From Donghicola eburneus (GTDB taxonomy: Bacteria > Pseudomonadota > Alphaproteobacteria > Rhodobacterales > Rhodobacteraceae): a stretch of 64,000 bases of DNA. The notes under the pieces were generated by a model. The model did not search any database and had not been told where the DNA came from. It saw only the letters and a list, made by a program, of their open reading frames with translations. This document shows positions 16,691-26,203 of the stretch, piece after piece (the first letter of the stretch is position 1; every line of letters begins with the position of its first letter). The stretch spans positions 124,001-188,000 of the forward strand of contig NZ_FOXY01000001.1 in NCBI RefSeq assembly GCF_900115865.1, read 5' to 3'. Both the position numbers and the translations under genes were made by a program.

Positions 16691-17368
16691 TTACGCATTT
16701 AGCGCGGCGATGTCGTCTGCATGCAGCGTGATGGCTTCGAGGCCTTTGGGCGTGACGATGTAGCGCCCGCGTTCAGGCCGCTCAAACCAGCCATAGTGAT
16801 CGGCCCGCAGGATTTTGCCCGCTGTCGTCACCCCTGTGGCGCGGGCGATCTCGGCGGGTGGGCAAGGGTCTTTGCCGGCCATGTAGACCAGACAGCGCAA
16901 GGCATCCTGCCGATACGCTGTCATGCGTTTGGTGCCCGTTGTGCCGCCCTTGTTCGGGTCGCCCACGCGGCGCTCGAATTCGCGCAGCAGACGGCCAAGC
17001 CGCTTGGTGTTTTTGCGCGGCGTATAATCCTCGGGGTCCAAATGAGCGGTGACGCTGCATTTTTTCACGTCGACGGCCAGCAGCCCCAGCCCTAAACGGC
17101 GGCACAGACGCGTGATGTCTTTGTATCGTAGTTTCCACCCGCGATCGCTGGACACAGGCACTGCCAGATATACCGTGTCGCTCACAGTCTGACGCTCGAC
17201 CCCCTGAAAGATCAGAGCGAGCGAAAAAGTCGTTTTCAGCTCCACGATCACAGGCGGCTCTTCGCCGCGCACGGCCATGACATCGCAGGCTCCGATCTCG
17301 GCTTTGACGGTGTAGCCTTGGCCTTCGAGATAGTTTTTGACAGGTTCATAAAGGTCGGCTTCGCGCAT
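16691..17368 (-). CDS. DUF2161 family protein, predicted PD-(D/E)XK nuclease-like
   Basis: The protein is about 225 residues, started at the ATG at 17368 where the family sequence begins (MREADLYEPVKNYLEGQG). The order E..D...V..E.K, seen as GACDVMAVRGEEPPVIVELKT, is the catalytic pattern of the restriction-endonuclease-like fold: Asp, Glu and Lys are all present. A winged-helix-like C-terminal part (AEIARATGVTTAGKILR) follows. DUF2161 proteins are widespread in Rhodobacterales and of unknown function. It is convergent with the MauG-like gene, 9 bases apart. Confidence 0.65.
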   Translation of the reverse strand: MREADLYEPVKNYLEGQGYTVKAEIGACDVMAVRGEEPPVIVELKTTFSLALIFQGVERQTVSDTVYLAVPVSSDRGWKLRYKDITRLCRRLGLGLLAVDVKKCSVTAHLDPEDYTPRKNTKRLGRLLREFERRVGDPNKGGTTGTKRMTAYRQDALRCLVYMAGKDPCPPAEIARATGVTTAGKILRADHYGWFERPERGRYIVTPKGLEAITLHADDIAALNA

Positions 17369-17482
17369 GGGGCCGAGGTAACAGCGCATCTGCAGGATCG
17401 TCAACGTCGCACGCAAAAGACACTGAGCGGACGCGCCGGCCTGTGATACCCTGGGGTTGTATATTGCCAGAGGGAAAGCGCG

Positions 17483-18634
17483 ATGCGCGTTACGCAGGTA
17501 CTGATCGGCACGACCAAAGGGGCTTTCTTGTTGCATGGGTCGGTGGACCCCGATGGATGGACCGTCTCGGGCCCACATTGCGATGGGTGGCCCATTCATC
17601 ATGTCATTGGCGATCCTGAAACAGGGCATCTGTGGGCGGGGGGCGGCGGCGATTGGTCCGGCGCTGGTGTCTGGCGTTCGACCGATGGGGGCCAGACATG
17701 GACGCTGGCAAGGCTGACCAAAGGCATGATGGATGACTGGGCCGAAAATGACCCTGATTTCGCGCAGATGGTCGGCTGGACTTCCGAGCCGACGCCCTTT
17801 GGCGAGGAATTTTCGCAAGTCTGGTCCATGGCGGTCGCGCACGGCGTTGTCTATGCGGGAACGAAGCCTGCGGGACTGTTGGCCAGCCATGATGGCGGTG
17901 TCACTTGGCAGAAGGTGTCAGGGCTGACCGATCACCCATCACGTCCCGATTGGAATGGTGGCGCTTCGGGGCTCATTTTGCACAGCATCGTCCCAAGCCC
18001 GGACGACCCCCGGAAAATGTGGGTGGGCATCTCTGCCGCTGGGGTCTTTGCTACCGAAGATGGCGGCGCGACATGGGAGCGGCGCAACCGGTTGGCCAAT
18101 GCAGCGGCCTGCACCCATCACCACCATCCCGCGGCTCCTAAGGATGGTGAAACAGGCCACTGTGTGCACAACATTGCTCATGGTGCGGGGCAGGGGGACC
18201 TGCTGTACCAACAGAACCACCACGGTGTCTGGCGCTCTGTTGATGGTGGCCGCAGTTGGGAGGATGTGACCGATGGCTTGCCCTCGACCTTTGGCTTTCC
18301 GATTGGGGCGCATCCCCGCGATCCGCAGACGGCATGGACGATCCCCTTGAACGGTGACACGCAGGGTCGGTTCCCGCCTAACGCTGCCGCTGCTGTGTGG
18401 CGCACGCGCGATGGTGGGCAAAGCTGGCACGCCATGCGCCAAGGACTTCCACAAACCGCCTGCTTTTTTACGGTGCTGCGGCAGGCCATGGCGGTGGATC
18501 CTGCCAGTCCGGCAGGGGTGTATTTCGGCACCAACAGCGGATCGGTCTTTGCCAGCTTTGACGAAGGGGACAACTGGCACGAGATAGCCCGCCACCTGCC
18601 CACCATTCAATCTGTCGAGGTGCTGGGGCCCTAG
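17483..18634 (+). CDS. BNR/YVTN-repeat beta-propeller protein
   Basis: The 383-residue protein repeats the Asp-box pattern SxDGGxTW (STDGGQTWT, HDGGVTWQ, EDGGATWE, VDGGRSWE, RDGGQSWH), about one per propeller blade. Such folds occur in sialidases and photosystem assembly factors. There is no signal peptide, so it is likely cytoplasmic, and no sialidase arginine triad is apparent. The start ATG follows AGAGGGAAAG. Its TAG stop overlaps that of the GST gene on the other strand (CTAG palindrome at 18631-18634). Function unknown. Confidence 0.7.
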   Translation: MRVTQVLIGTTKGAFLLHGSVDPDGWTVSGPHCDGWPIHHVIGDPETGHLWAGGGGDWSGAGVWRSTDGGQTWTLARLTKGMMDDWAENDPDFAQMVGWTSEPTPFGEEFSQVWSMAVAHGVVYAGTKPAGLLASHDGGVTWQKVSGLTDHPSRPDWNGGASGLILHSIVPSPDDPRKMWVGISAAGVFATEDGGATWERRNRLANAAACTHHHHPAAPKDGETGHCVHNIAHGAGQGDLLYQQNHHGVWRSVDGGRSWEDVTDGLPSTFGFPIGAHPRDPQTAWTIPLNGDTQGRFPPNAAAAVWRTRDGGQSWHAMRQGLPQTACFFTVLRQAMAVDPASPAGVYFGTNSGSVFASFDEGDNWHEIARHLPTIQSVEVLGP

Positions 18635-19227
18635 GCTGGGGCCATCTCTTCTGCGACGACCTGCGCAACCGAGGGGCGTTCACTGCAGCGCGCCACCCAG
18701 TCGCGAATGCGGGCATTGTCGGGCACCATATGCGGCATCCATTGGAACGGGCTGGCGCATAGCAAATCCGCCGCAGAATAGTGCTTACCAAGCAGATACG
18801 GTCCCTTCTGAAGCGCACGGTCGAGGCTGGCGATGACATCGTCAAAACTGCCATAGGCCCTGATCAACTCAGGCGTGGCCTGATCCAGCATAGTCATGAT
18901 GAAAACCGGCTCCATCACCCCTTGGTAATAGGACAGCCAAGCGAGATAGGCTCCGCGTCCCGGTTCGCCGACCTTTGGCGCCAGTCCGGCGTCGGGGTAT
19001 TTGTCCGTCAAGTACAGCACGATGGCTCCGCGTTCGCGCAAATGTTCGGCGCCGTCGACCAGATAGGGCACGCGGCCTTCGGGGTGGGGGTTCTTGGGAT
19101 CGGGCCCCCCCGATCCATCGGGGCGCCGGACGGTGACGGTCTGCACGTCGATCGTCGGGTCCAACTCGCGTACAAGTGCCAGAATGGACGAAGAGCGCGA
19201 CATCGGGGCGTGGTAGAGCGTGGTCAT
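18631..19227 (-). CDS. Glutathione S-transferase family protein
   Basis: The 198-residue protein is started at the ATG at 19227 (AAAGGACA upstream). The thioredoxin-like N-terminal domain starts MTTLYHAPMSRSSSIL, has the cis-proline in GRVPYLV and the glutathione-binding ERGAIVLYL. An alpha-helical C-terminal domain follows with the structural N-cap GKHYSAADLL. It is divergently paired with a YafY-type regulator gene 74 bases away, which suggests that the regulator controls it. Substrate not predictable. Confidence 0.8.
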   Translation of the reverse strand: MTTLYHAPMSRSSSILALVRELDPTIDVQTVTVRRPDGSGGPDPKNPHPEGRVPYLVDGAEHLRERGAIVLYLTDKYPDAGLAPKVGEPGRGAYLAWLSYYQGVMEPVFIMTMLDQATPELIRAYGSFDDVIASLDRALQKGPYLLGKHYSAADLLCASPFQWMPHMVPDNARIRDWVARCSERPSVAQVVAEEMAPA

Positions 19228-19301
19228 GGGATTGTGTCCTTTCGGTTGTAATAGGACTCTTCTAATCTGGCCCTGCTGACAATTCCTGTCAGGAGGATGC
19301 C

Positions 19302-20003
19302 ATGGCCCGTACAGATCGTTTGATGCGTTTGATGGATGCGCTGCGCCGCACACGCGGGCCTGTCACTGCACAGCAATTGGCTCAGGAAACGGGTGTTTCT
19401 AACCGCCAACTCTATCGTGATATTGCCACGCTGCGCGCAGGCGGTGCACTGATCGACGGCGAGGCGGGCTTGGGCTACACGCTGACCGAAGACAGCGCTT
19501 TGCCGCCTCAAAGCTTTAGCCGGCTCGAGATTGAGGCACTGGTGCTGGCGCTGTCTGGGTTGGACCAACTGGCCGATCCGGCGCTGACGCGGGCGGGGCA
19601 GGACGCGATGGCACGTATCATTGCCACTCTGCCCGACCGTCAGGCGCGGCAGGCCATGAATACCGCCTTGCGCAGCTTTCGCCGCCCTGATGACCGCCCG
19701 CCCGTGACTATCGACATGACCCTGCTGCGCGAGGCGATCTGGGAAGAGCACAGCGTCACCTTTCACTACACCGACCTGAAGGGGCGCGGCACCGATCGCG
19801 AAGTCTGGCCGCTGGCGCTGTCCTATGGCGAGGGCCATCTGATGCTACTGGGGCATTGCCGGACCCGTATGGATTTTAGGCTGTTTCACGTCCCCAAGAT
19901 GCAAGATTTGGCGACAGGCACCGAAAGCTTTCGCCCGAGGCGCGTCGCACTTGTCCGCGAATTTGCGCAGACACGGGGTAAACTGCCAGAAGTTCGAAGC
20001 TGA
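19302..20003 (+). CDS. YafY-type HTH and WYL-domain transcriptional regulator
   Basis: The 233-residue protein has an N-terminal DeoR/HTH_11 helix-turn-helix (LAQETGVSNRQLYRDIATLR, about residues 25-44). A WYL sensor domain lies in the second half (from about 140, EHSVTFHYTDLKGRGTDREVWPLAL). The start ATG follows CAGGAGGATGCC. Members often regulate the gene next to them, here the divergent glutathione S-transferase. Confidence 0.8.
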   Translation: MARTDRLMRLMDALRRTRGPVTAQQLAQETGVSNRQLYRDIATLRAGGALIDGEAGLGYTLTEDSALPPQSFSRLEIEALVLALSGLDQLADPALTRAGQDAMARIIATLPDRQARQAMNTALRSFRRPDDRPPVTIDMTLLREAIWEEHSVTFHYTDLKGRGTDREVWPLALSYGEGHLMLLGHCRTRMDFRLFHVPKMQDLATGTESFRPRRVALVREFAQTRGKLPEVRS

Positions 20004-20107
20004 TCACATCCGTGTGTCCCAACGCTCGCAGGCTCGTACCTCGCGGCCCGCAGGCGTAAGCGTTTGGGCGTGGGCCCCGTCTGGTCTGCTCTGTTGGGGT
20101 GCCGCAG

Positions 20108-21547
20108 ATGCACTTTGTCATATTCATCAACGGCGCCGTGCTCATCTTCTTTGGTGGGGCGATGGGGCTGGATGCGATCCTTTTTCAATCGACAAACCGG
20201 ATCTTCTTGCTGGGTGGCCTTCTGACAGCCTTTGCGGGCAGCATGCTGACCCTCGCGGCTCGCCAATCGCAGGTGCAGATGGCGCGGCTGGATGCCTTTG
20301 TCATGACGTCGTCTGTGTGGATGACAGCGGCTGTCGCAGGCGGAGTGCCCCTATTCCTGTGGGGTATGACCCCAGCAGACGCATTCTTTGAGGCGATGTC
20401 GGGGATCACCACCACAGGCTCTACCGTGATGAGCGGGCTCGATAAGACACCCCGTGGGATTATCTTCTGGAGGGCCATGCTTCAGGCGGTCGGAGGCGTC
20501 GGCTTTGTCGTAACTGCGATTGCGGTTATGCCGGTGCTCAAGGTTGGTGGCATGCAGCTGTTTCGCACCGAAAGCTCTGACAAAGGTGACAAGGAGATGC
20601 GAAACGCGGCCATGTTCGCGGCGGCCACGTTGCGGGTTTATCTGGCGCTGATCACGCTTTGCGCTCTGTTATATCTGGCGGGGGGCATGTCGCTTTTCGA
20701 TGCGATCACCCATGCGATGACCACGCTGTCGACGGGGGGATACTCTGGCTATGACGCGTCTTTCGGTCATTTTCAGAGCCCATTTCTGCAGTGGACCTGC
20801 ACCGGATTTATGTTGCTCGGGGCGTTGCCTTTTGCGTGGTATATCCGCGTGGTGAACCGGCGCGTGTTCCGCAACGATCAGGTCAGTGCAATGCTCTGGT
20901 GTTTGGCGATTGTCATCCTGCTCCTGACGGCGCGGTTGATCGCGACCTCCCACCATGCCCCGCTCGAGGCGCTGCGGCTTGTGGCCTTCAACGTCGTTTC
21001 TGTGGTGACAACGACGGGTTACGCAACAGCGGACTATACGGGGTGGGGGCCGCTCTTTGTTACGGCGTTTTTCTTCCTGACCGCAGTCGGTGGGTGTACC
21101 GGATCGACCGCCGGAGGGGGCAAAGCGATGCGCTGGCTGCTGGCTTGGCGCGCCGTGGTGGCCAAGGTCACGAACCTACAGTCCAAGCACCGCGTCACCC
21201 GCATTAAGTTTCAGGGGCAAGCCGTTGAAGAAGATGTGTTAAATGGCGTTGTTGTCTTCTTGGTGTTCTATTTTGCGACGTTCCTTATGTTGACCATCGT
21301 ACTGGCGTTGTTGGGACTGGATTTGGAGACTGCAACAAGCGGCGCCCTGACCGCTTTGGCGAATGTGGGGCCCGGGGTTGGGTCCCTCATCGGACCGGCT
21401 GGAAACTTCGCCGCGCTTAGTGATGCGGTGAAGACTGTTCTTGCGTTCGGAATGTATCTGGGACGGCTGGAGATGCTGACGGTTCTGGTCTTGTTCACTC
21501 CAGTGTTCTGGCGTGAATACGGGCTGCACTTGCGCCCGCCTCGCTGA
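20108..21547 (+). CDS. trkH: TrkH-family potassium uptake membrane subunit
   Basis: The multi-spanning protein is about 479 residues. Each of the four pore loops shows the selectivity-filter pattern with a key glycine: TTTGSTVMSG, TLSTGGYSGYD, TTTGYATADY and ALANVGPGVG. These belong to the TrkH/KtrB superfamily of K+ transporters. ATG 20108 is preferred over the GTG at 20099 because GGGGT lies 7 bases before it. The cytosolic partner TrkA is not in the window. Confidence 0.8.
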   Translation: MHFVIFINGAVLIFFGGAMGLDAILFQSTNRIFLLGGLLTAFAGSMLTLAARQSQVQMARLDAFVMTSSVWMTAAVAGGVPLFLWGMTPADAFFEAMSGITTTGSTVMSGLDKTPRGIIFWRAMLQAVGGVGFVVTAIAVMPVLKVGGMQLFRTESSDKGDKEMRNAAMFAAATLRVYLALITLCALLYLAGGMSLFDAITHAMTTLSTGGYSGYDASFGHFQSPFLQWTCTGFMLLGALPFAWYIRVVNRRVFRNDQVSAMLWCLAIVILLLTARLIATSHHAPLEALRLVAFNVVSVVTTTGYATADYTGWGPLFVTAFFFLTAVGGCTGSTAGGGKAMRWLLAWRAVVAKVTNLQSKHRVTRIKFQGQAVEEDVLNGVVVFLVFYFATFLMLTIVLALLGLDLETATSGALTALANVGPGVGSLIGPAGNFAALSDAVKTVLAFGMYLGRLEMLTVLVLFTPVFWREYGLHLRPPR

Positions 21548-21657
21548 CACGGCGCGTAGGTTTCCATTTACAGACCAAGAGCCGCGGGCGTATCCTGTGC
21601 GCGACTGTTGCATCCCGTGCGGCAGTCAAGGTGCAAGCCCGTCGGCGAAGCAATGCG

Positions 21658-22031
21658 GGAGGAGAGGATCAATGACACCAACCGGATGGCGCAGCTTGTC
21701 AACATTGCGTCAATATCGGGATTGCGCGCATCAACCTTGCGCGCGGCCTGTGCCACATCCAAAGCTGCCGTAATACCGCTTATAAAACAGCAGGCCGTAG
21801 AGCTTGGCGAATATGGCACCTGCGCCAACGCCGCTGACTGGCGCGCATGCGCACCAAATTGTCGGTCGGATCCCAAGCGCGCATCGAAGCCATGTCGCTA
21901 AACCGCTCGGGGCAAAGCGCTGGAGCACCGAGGTCATCGTCTTTCTCTGCTCGGATCGTGCCAGTGACGGAATTGCGCAAATGGATGGCCGCTGGCGAGG
22001 GGGTTGGACAGCACCAGCGGCTGCCACCTAA
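21658..22031 (+). pseudogene. Decayed short-chain dehydrogenase/reductase remnant
   Basis: Three reading frames together give the second half of an SDR. The first frame holds LVNIASISGL and then ATSKAAVIPLIKQQAVELGEYG (the Tyr-x-x-x-Lys site has Cys in place of Tyr, CATSK). A second frame from about 21847 gives RTKLSVGSQARIEAM. A third gives EVIVFLCSDRASDGIAQMDG then WRGGW, the usual SDR C-terminus. Two frameshifts, loss of the catalytic Tyr and absence of the N-terminal Rossmann half show a non-functional relic. It fills most of the 548-base gap between trkH and the DMT transporter; nothing else is visible there. Confidence 0.8.
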
Positions 22032-22095
22032 ATGCCGCTAAAGATACAGGGCGTGGCCGTCCGGCCGCGTTTGAACTCATTTTACATAGGTCTCT

Positions 22096-22980
22096 ATGAC
22101 ACAGATTTCCGCGCGCTCGAATGTCAAAGGGATCGCTCTTATGACGCTCGGGATGTTTAGCTTCGGCTCTGCTGATACGATCGCCAAATTCATGACGGGC
22201 GGATACCACCCCATGCAGATCGCAGGCATACGGCAATCCGGCCTGCTGATCGGTGTCCTGCTTTTTGTGCTGCTCACGCGCACCAATCCGCTGCGTACCA
22301 AGAAACCAAAGCTGCAAGTGTTTCGCGGGCTTTGCGCGACCGTGTCGGGCGTGCTGTTCGTCGTTGGTCTGCGGTACATCCCCTTGACCGACGCCAGTTC
22401 GATCGCCTTTGTCGCGCCGTTCTTTGTGACGATCCTAGGGGCTGTCTTTTTGGGGGAATACGTCGGTGTGCGCCGAATTGTGGCGATCACGATGGGATTT
22501 GTCGGCACTTTGGTGATTATCCGGCCGGGCTTTGACAGTTTTCATCCAGCCTACCTCATCGTCGTATTCTCTGCCTTCCTGTTTGCCACGCGGCAGGTGG
22601 TGTCGCGCTCTTTGGCTGGGGTAGACTCCACTGTGACCACGGTTGCCTTTACTGCGATTACCAGCGTGTGCCTCTTGGCGGTGGTGCAGCCCTTTGTGTG
22701 GAAGCCTGTCGCCCAAGAAGACATCCTGCTTTTCGCCATCTATGCGGCGTGCAGCGGATTTGGCGAGCTTTTGGTGATCAAGGCGCTCGAGATTTCCCAA
22801 GCTGTGGTTGTGGCGCCCTTGCAGTACACCATGATTTTTTGGACGACGGGCTATGGCTACCTGATCTTTGGCAACCTGCCGGATATGTTCACGGTCATCG
22901 GCGCTGGCATCATTGTCGCCTCGGGGCTTTATACTTTGCTGCGCACCAAAGCGCGGGTGCCGCGTGTTGGACCGTTCTAA
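22096..22980 (+). CDS. EamA/DMT-family membrane transporter
   Basis: The 294-residue protein has ten predicted helices in two EamA repeats (residues about 10-140 and 150-285). Typical phrases are LRYIPLTDASSIAFVAPFFVTIL and EISQAVVVAPLQYTMIFW. Such drug/metabolite transporters export amino acids, nucleosides or other small molecules; the substrate cannot be read from sequence. It stands alone, after the SDR relic. Confidence 0.8.
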   Translation: MTQISARSNVKGIALMTLGMFSFGSADTIAKFMTGGYHPMQIAGIRQSGLLIGVLLFVLLTRTNPLRTKKPKLQVFRGLCATVSGVLFVVGLRYIPLTDASSIAFVAPFFVTILGAVFLGEYVGVRRIVAITMGFVGTLVIIRPGFDSFHPAYLIVVFSAFLFATRQVVSRSLAGVDSTVTTVAFTAITSVCLLAVVQPFVWKPVAQEDILLFAIYAACSGFGELLVIKALEISQAVVVAPLQYTMIFWTTGYGYLIFGNLPDMFTVIGAGIIVASGLYTLLRTKARVPRVGPF

Positions 22981-22988
22981 ACTGAAAG

Positions 22989-23017
22989 CCTTGGTCGCCA
23001 TTGTTCAGCGACCAAGG
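22989..23017. terminator. Hairpin between convergent DMT and DUF808 genes
   Basis: A perfect 10-bp stem CCTTGGTCGC / GCGACCAAGG (22989-22998, 23008-23017) with a 9-base loop. There is no strong T-run on the plus side; the minus side continues CTTTCAGTTT. Probably a bidirectional stop. Confidence 0.6.
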
Positions 23018-23035
23018 TAGTCGAGCGGGAAACGA

Positions 23036-23989
23036 TCAGTGGGCTTTCTTGCCGAGCAGACCCATGACAAAGCCGACCAGCGGGATCAAAACCGCGCCGA
23101 CCGCCAAGCCGATCAAACCGTCAAGGAAAGCCGTCACGAACCATTCCAACGCACCTTGGAACTGCACGACCATCTGCGAGAGGTTGACCGCAATGTGGTG
23201 GATGAAATCATAGGGGCCGTGGACGCCCAACTCGTGCAGACTGTGGACCAGAATAGAACCGCCCACCCAGATCATCGCTGCAGTGCCGACAACGATCAGA
23301 ACGTGCATCAAGATGGGCATGGCGCGAACGATGAACCGGCCCACAGCGCGCGTTGCACCAAGCCGACCGTTCTTTGCCAACGACAGACCGACATCGTCCG
23401 CTTTGACGATCAGTGCCACGGCGCCGTAGACGACGATCGTGATCAGCAGCCCGGCGACGGCCAGTACGGCTGCCTTCATGATCAGGCTTTCCTCGGCTGG
23501 GACCGCAGACAGCACGATGGTCATGATCTCGGCCGATAGAATGAAATCCGTCTGGATTGCGCCTTTGACCTTGTCGTCTTCCATGGTCTTGCCGGCGGCC
23601 TTTTCCTTGATCGCGTCGGCTTGATCATGGTGCTTGGGGCTGATGGCGTGCCAGACTTTCTCTGTGCCCTCATACGCCAGATAGCAGCCGCCAATCATTA
23701 GCAGGGGGTAGACGAGCCACGGGGCAAAGATCGACAGCAGAAGCGCCGCAGGCAGCAAAAGCACCAGCTTGTTAAAGAGCGAACCCTTGGTGATTTTCCA
23801 GACGATGGGCAATTCGCGCTCTGGCTTGAAACCGTGCACGTATTTGGGGGTCACTGCGGCGTCGTCGATCACCGCACCTGCTGTCTTGGTCGAGGCTTTG
23901 ACAGCCTGTCCCACCACGTCATCCACCGAGGCAGAGGCCACTTTGGCAATAGCTGCCACGTCATCCAGTAGGGCGATCAATCCGCTCAT
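23036..23989 (-). CDS. DUF808 (YedI-like) inner membrane protein
   Basis: The 317-residue protein matches the DUF808 family from its first residues (MSGLIALLDDVAAIAKVASASVDD). It has about seven membrane segments and the family block KGSLFNKLVLLLPAALLLS. E. coli YedI is the reference; the family has no established function. The gene is monocistronic, convergent with the DMT transporter. Confidence 0.85.
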   Translation of the reverse strand: MSGLIALLDDVAAIAKVASASVDDVVGQAVKASTKTAGAVIDDAAVTPKYVHGFKPERELPIVWKITKGSLFNKLVLLLPAALLLSIFAPWLVYPLLMIGGCYLAYEGTEKVWHAISPKHHDQADAIKEKAAGKTMEDDKVKGAIQTDFILSAEIMTIVLSAVPAEESLIMKAAVLAVAGLLITIVVYGAVALIVKADDVGLSLAKNGRLGATRAVGRFIVRAMPILMHVLIVVGTAAMIWVGGSILVHSLHELGVHGPYDFIHHIAVNLSQMVVQFQGALEWFVTAFLDGLIGLAVGAVLIPLVGFVMGLLGKKAH

Positions 23990-24048
23990 GAGGTTCTTCG
24001 AAGTCCTAAATCGTTATCTCTGGTGTATAGCCGAGCCGTCCGCAGCGG

Positions 24049-25038
24049 TCACGCCACCAGATTTGTCTGCGTCATGCTTTGCGCGTTCCGGCGCAGATAG
24101 CGGTGGGCCAGGGCGAGCTTGGTTTTGACCTGATCGGTTAGAATAAATGGATAGAGATCAGGAAGATCCAGCGCGCGGTTCACGTGGTTGATCGCGAGGG
24201 TCGCGTCTACCGCCATGCGGATGAGTGTGTCGGTATCACCAGAGGCATAGGCGTCAAACCCACTGTCAGGCCCGCCTTGGACATGGATGCCAGCCGCTTG
24301 GGCGCTGTCCAACAGATCGACCAGGTGCAAGAGATGCGCCGTGGTTTCAGCCCAGTCCTCGTGCGGGTGAGAGGTCGCGTAGCTGGTGATATGGGTTTGC
24401 CCTGCGGGGGCGGGGTTCTCGTAGTGGACTTTCAGTGCTTCGCCGTAGTCGGCGCGTTCGTCACCGAACAGATCGCGGAACTCGGTCAGGAACTGCTGAT
24501 CTTCGGACAGGCGCAGGAACAGGAAGTGCGCCATCTCGTGGCGCATGTGGCCGACCATGGTTCGGTACAGCTCGCCTAAAGCTGCGCGGCGGCGGGCCAG
24601 AATGACAGGGCTTGCCTCGGTGACGTTGATGGTGATCTCGCCATCCGCGTGGCCCATGATCACGTTTTCTTTGCCCTCTGTCGTCTTTTCGCCAAGCAAT
24701 TGGAAGACGGGCCGAGCGCCAGAGTCGGAGGCATCGAACCAACCCCAGCGGCCCAAATTCGCCAGCATCCAGCGTTTGGCGGCCTCGGTCTGGGCCCACA
24801 GACTGACATTTTTCGGCAGTTCAATGTCCGGCACGGTCTCGGTCATCGCGCAGGATCGGCAGAATTTCCCATCAGTCGCAGCCCAGTTGCAGTTGATCTG
24901 TTCGCGGTTTGCACAGACCGGCGCGTTGGTGGTCATCACCTGCGCTTCGGGGTCAAACACGAGCGTCTGCCCACAGGTGCAGGCGAGATTGTCGAAATAG
25001 ACGCGGCGGGAGCAGGCGGGGCAGTGGAAAATTTGCAT
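24049..25038 (-). CDS. Putative zinc-binding metallopeptidase with zinc ribbons
   Basis: The protein is about 329 residues, started at the ATG at 25038 where a zinc-ribbon begins (FHCPACSRRVYF, then ACTCGQ). More cysteine pairs follow (APVCANREQINCNW and FCRSCAM). The catalytic motif HEMAH (HExxH) is preceded by VGHMR, and a later Glu in HEDWAETTAHL can be the third ligand. This is the layout of the family annotated as putative zinc-binding metallo-peptidase. Substrate unknown. No signal peptide, so probably cytosolic. Confidence 0.75.
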   Translation of the reverse strand: MQIFHCPACSRRVYFDNLACTCGQTLVFDPEAQVMTTNAPVCANREQINCNWAATDGKFCRSCAMTETVPDIELPKNVSLWAQTEAAKRWMLANLGRWGWFDASDSGARPVFQLLGEKTTEGKENVIMGHADGEITINVTEASPVILARRRAALGELYRTMVGHMRHEMAHFLFLRLSEDQQFLTEFRDLFGDERADYGEALKVHYENPAPAGQTHITSYATSHPHEDWAETTAHLLHLVDLLDSAQAAGIHVQGGPDSGFDAYASGDTDTLIRMAVDATLAINHVNRALDLPDLYPFILTDQVKTKLALAHRYLRRNAQSMTQTNLVA

Positions 25039-25132
25039 GTCAAAACTCAGGGAGAGAAGGTGTATCCGGCTCAACCTATAGCAGGTCGCTCTGGTTCCGC
25101 ATGCCCTTAGTTTTCGACAAGAGGATGAAGTC

Positions 25133-25161
25133 AGCCGGCGCATCGCAAAAATGCGCCGGCT
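25133..25161 (-). terminator. Terminator-like hairpin at the end of the pyrimidine operon
   Basis: A perfect 11-bp stem (25133-25143 AGCCGGCGCAT, 25151-25161) with a 7-base loop lies 8 bases beyond the stop codon of the substrate-binding protein gene. The T-run is weak, but stem stability and position support termination. Confidence 0.7.
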
Positions 25162-25168
25162 GTGTCGA

Positions 25169-26152
25169 TTAGTTCAGCGCTTTGTCGGTGATCGCGTGGG
25201 TCCACGCGCCTTCGGGCTCTTTGGTGATCACGGGGTCAGAACCGCCGCCCATCAGAGTCTCGACGGTGCGGGTGTAATCCGCCTCGTCCAGAGCGCCGTT
25301 CGAACCTGCGGTCAGCTTCGCCACTTCGCCCATCATGCGGACCTGATGGCTTAGGGTCTGCGCGCCGGTTTCATCGTATTCCAGCACGATTTCGGCGGCC
25401 GCTTCGGGGTTCTCTTCGGCCCATTTCCAGCCCTTCATCGAGGCGGCCACGAAGCGCACCATCTTGTCCTCGAACGCGGGGTCGCCAAGGTTCTCTTCCA
25501 GAACGTACAGGCCGTCTTCCAGTGTCGCGACGCCCTCGTCCTCGTACTTGAAGGTGATCAGGTCATCCTCGGAGATGCCCGCATCGATGACCTGCCAGTA
25601 TTCGTTATAGGTCATGGTCGAGATACACGCCGCCTGACCCTGCAGCAGAGGATCGACGTTGAAGCCTTGCTTCAGGACTTCGACGCCCTCTTCGCCGCCA
25701 TCGGTCGGGATCTCCAGCTTCGACATCCACGACAGGAATGGGTACTCGTTGCCAAAGAACCAGACGCCAAGTGTCTTGCCGGGGAAATCCTCGGGCGAGG
25801 CGACGCCGTTCTCTTTCAGACAGGTCAGCATCATGCCCGACGATTTGAAGGGCTGCGCGATGTTCACGATCGGCGCGCCGTTTTCGCGGGCCGCGAGAGC
25901 TGAGGGCATCCAGTCCACCATCACGTCCGCGCCGCCACCCAGCAGCACCTGAACGGGGGCAATGTCGGGGCCGCCCGCTTTGATTTCGACGTCCAGATCG
26001 GCCTCTTCGTAGTAGCCGTTTTCCAGCGCCACGTAGTAGCCTGCGAACTGCGCCTGCGTGACCCACTTCAGTTGCAGGGTGACATCATCGGCGGCAAACG
26101 CGCCGGTGGCCATCGCGGCCAGAGATACAGCACTGGTCAGTAGAGTTTTCAT
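25169..26152 (-). CDS. ABC transporter substrate-binding protein, NMT1/ThiY type
   Basis: The 327-residue periplasmic protein has a signal peptide (ending AFAAD). The start, VTLQLKWVTQAQFAGYYVALENGYYEEADLDVEI in outline, is diagnostic for the NMT1/THI5-like family that binds pyrimidine-type ligands such as thiamine precursors or riboflavin-related compounds. As the last gene of an operon for reductive pyrimidine breakdown it most likely captures uracil, thymine, dihydropyrimidine or a related ureide. That ligand is inferred from context. The start follows GGAGGTTGTTCAC. Confidence 0.8.
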   Translation of the reverse strand: MKTLLTSAVSLAAMATGAFAADDVTLQLKWVTQAQFAGYYVALENGYYEEADLDVEIKAGGPDIAPVQVLLGGGADVMVDWMPSALAARENGAPIVNIAQPFKSSGMMLTCLKENGVASPEDFPGKTLGVWFFGNEYPFLSWMSKLEIPTDGGEEGVEVLKQGFNVDPLLQGQAACISTMTYNEYWQVIDAGISEDDLITFKYEDEGVATLEDGLYVLEENLGDPAFEDKMVRFVAASMKGWKWAEENPEAAAEIVLEYDETGAQTLSHQVRMMGEVAKLTAGSNGALDEADYTRTVETLMGGGSDPVITKEPEGAWTHAITDKALN

Positions 26153-26203
26153 GTGAACAACCTCCGAGTTGTGGTGCCGGATTTCCGGCTTTTTGTGACG
26201 GGA

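Noticed and set aside
21590-21660. GC-rich stretch before the SDR relic with words like GCAAGCCCG, considered as a riboswitch
   Set aside because: The conserved boxes of cobalamin or other riboswitches are absent and the downstream gene is a relic; more likely further decayed coding sequence.
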